From a virus: DNA of 20,256 bases. This document shows, piece after piece, positions 19,988-20,256 of the stretch. The notes under the pieces are model-generated. The model had not been told where the DNA came from. It saw nothing but the letters and a program-made list of their open reading frames with translations, and did no database searches. Both the position numbers and the translations under genes were made by a program. The number at the start of each line of letters is the position of its first letter. Position 1 is the first letter of the stretch. The stretch spans positions 1-20,256 of the IMG/VR virus record IMGVR_UViG_3300045999_013045; one strand, 5' to 3'.

Positions 19988-20256
19988 ATGGAATGGCAGT
20001 TTGATTACAGATATGGGGGCGCACAACATTCAAGAACCAAGAATGTGATCTATAAAATCGAAAATACGATTTCCGGCAAGATTTACATTGGACAGACAAG
20101 AAGAACAATAAGAGAGAGATGGTTAAACTACAAGTATGATCTTTTGAAACCAATACAAAAACAAAGAAAATCAGGGACAAACATAAAACTCAAACGTTCG
20201 GTGCAGAAACATTACCTAGAAACTGGTAACGTCGATTTTTTGAGATTTTCTATTTC
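19988..20256 (+). CDS. GIY-YIG endonuclease, N-terminal part (runs off right edge)
   Basis: Open from ATG 19988 to the window end (89 codons), with AAAAGG eight bases upstream. An ATG at 19981 in another frame stops after seven codons. After an N-terminal stretch of about 19 residues comes VIYKIENTISGKIYIGQTRR, the GIY-YIG core: Val-Ile-Tyr stands for GIY, and Ile-Tyr-Ile-Gly for the YIG strand. An RERW helix carrying the catalytic Arg follows. The Gln-Thr after YIG and a basic region fit phage homing endonucleases of the segD/Seg group. Any metal-binding Glu lies beyond the visible part. It faces away from the neck gene, as expected for an intergenic mobile nuclease. Confidence 0.88.
   Translation, partial: MEWQFDYRYGGAQHSRTKNVIYKIENTISGKIYIGQTRRTIRERWLNYKYDLLKPIQKQRKSGTNIKLKRSVQKHYLETGNVDFLRFSI

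Noticed and set aside
19758-20048. Plus-strand 96-residue frame across the neck-gene start and the divergent gap
   Set aside because: It overlaps the antisense of the neck gene and the frame of the GIY-YIG gene, has no ribosome site at the start and no recognisable pattern.
1-20256. tRNA genes, rRNA, CRISPR arrays, insertion sequences
   Set aside because: No cloverleaf with a TTCGA-type T arm, no regularly spaced direct repeats and no transposase were seen when reading both strands by eye; a tRNAscan run would be the decisive check.

Overview
The window reads as part of the genome of a large tailed bacteriophage with a contractile tail (a T4-superfamily-like myovirus, probably a large or jumbo phage). 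The evidence is a minus-strand run of T4-type neck and tail genes (gp14-like neck protein, gp15-like sheath stabiliser, two giant gp18-like sheath proteins, gp19-like tube protein), two homing-type nucleases (HNH and GIY-YIG), dense packing with ATGA overlaps, and many small unknown genes. The host cannot be named from the sequence. There are no rRNA genes, recognisable tRNA genes, CRISPR arrays or insertion sequences. Coding density is very high and no gene-free stretch exceeds about 170 bases.

Region by region. Positions 1-1503 (minus): a probable ADP-ribosyltransferase, a 75-residue acidic protein that starts inside the stop codon of the former, and the N-terminal part of a Fe/Mn superoxide dismutase-like protein that runs off the left edge. 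Positions 1606-4928 (plus): a short-form adenylosuccinate synthetase (purA) translationally coupled to a small gene, followed by five small accessory genes including a 39-residue membrane protein, a zinc-finger protein and a two-module protein. Two of these plus-strand genes are preceded by near-identical sigma70-like promoters (TTTAGA-N17-TATTCT). Positions 4929-9622 (mostly minus, one plus-strand membrane protein): poorly characterised proteins, including a basic DUF5872/DUF6321-like protein, a Gln/His-rich protein and an Ala-rich, partly hydrophobic 380-residue protein. Positions 9644-10817 (minus): a histone-deacetylase-family amidohydrolase with a complete active site and an overlapping HNH nuclease, insulated by its own terminator and by a third copy of the TTTAGA-N17-TATTCT promoter. 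Positions 10980-19822 (minus): the neck, sheath and tube module. Positions 19988-20256 (plus): the start of a GIY-YIG nuclease.

How it fits together. The tail module builds the contractile tail. Several other minus-strand proteins share a short N-terminal [L/I]-x-E element (ILFE, ILFE, FLFE, SLIE). In T4 such elements direct internal proteins, including the injected ADP-ribosyltransferase Alt, into the head, where the gp21 protease trims them. I infer that part of the minus-strand set (ADP-ribosyltransferase, 75-residue protein, basic DUF5872 protein, 380-residue protein) may be cargo packaged with the DNA and injected. The plus-strand genes and the deacetylase, with host-like promoters, look like genes expressed early to remodel purine metabolism and host protein acetylation. 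These functional links are inference. The domain assignments for PurA, deacetylase, sheath, tube, HNH and GIY-YIG are well supported by visible motifs.
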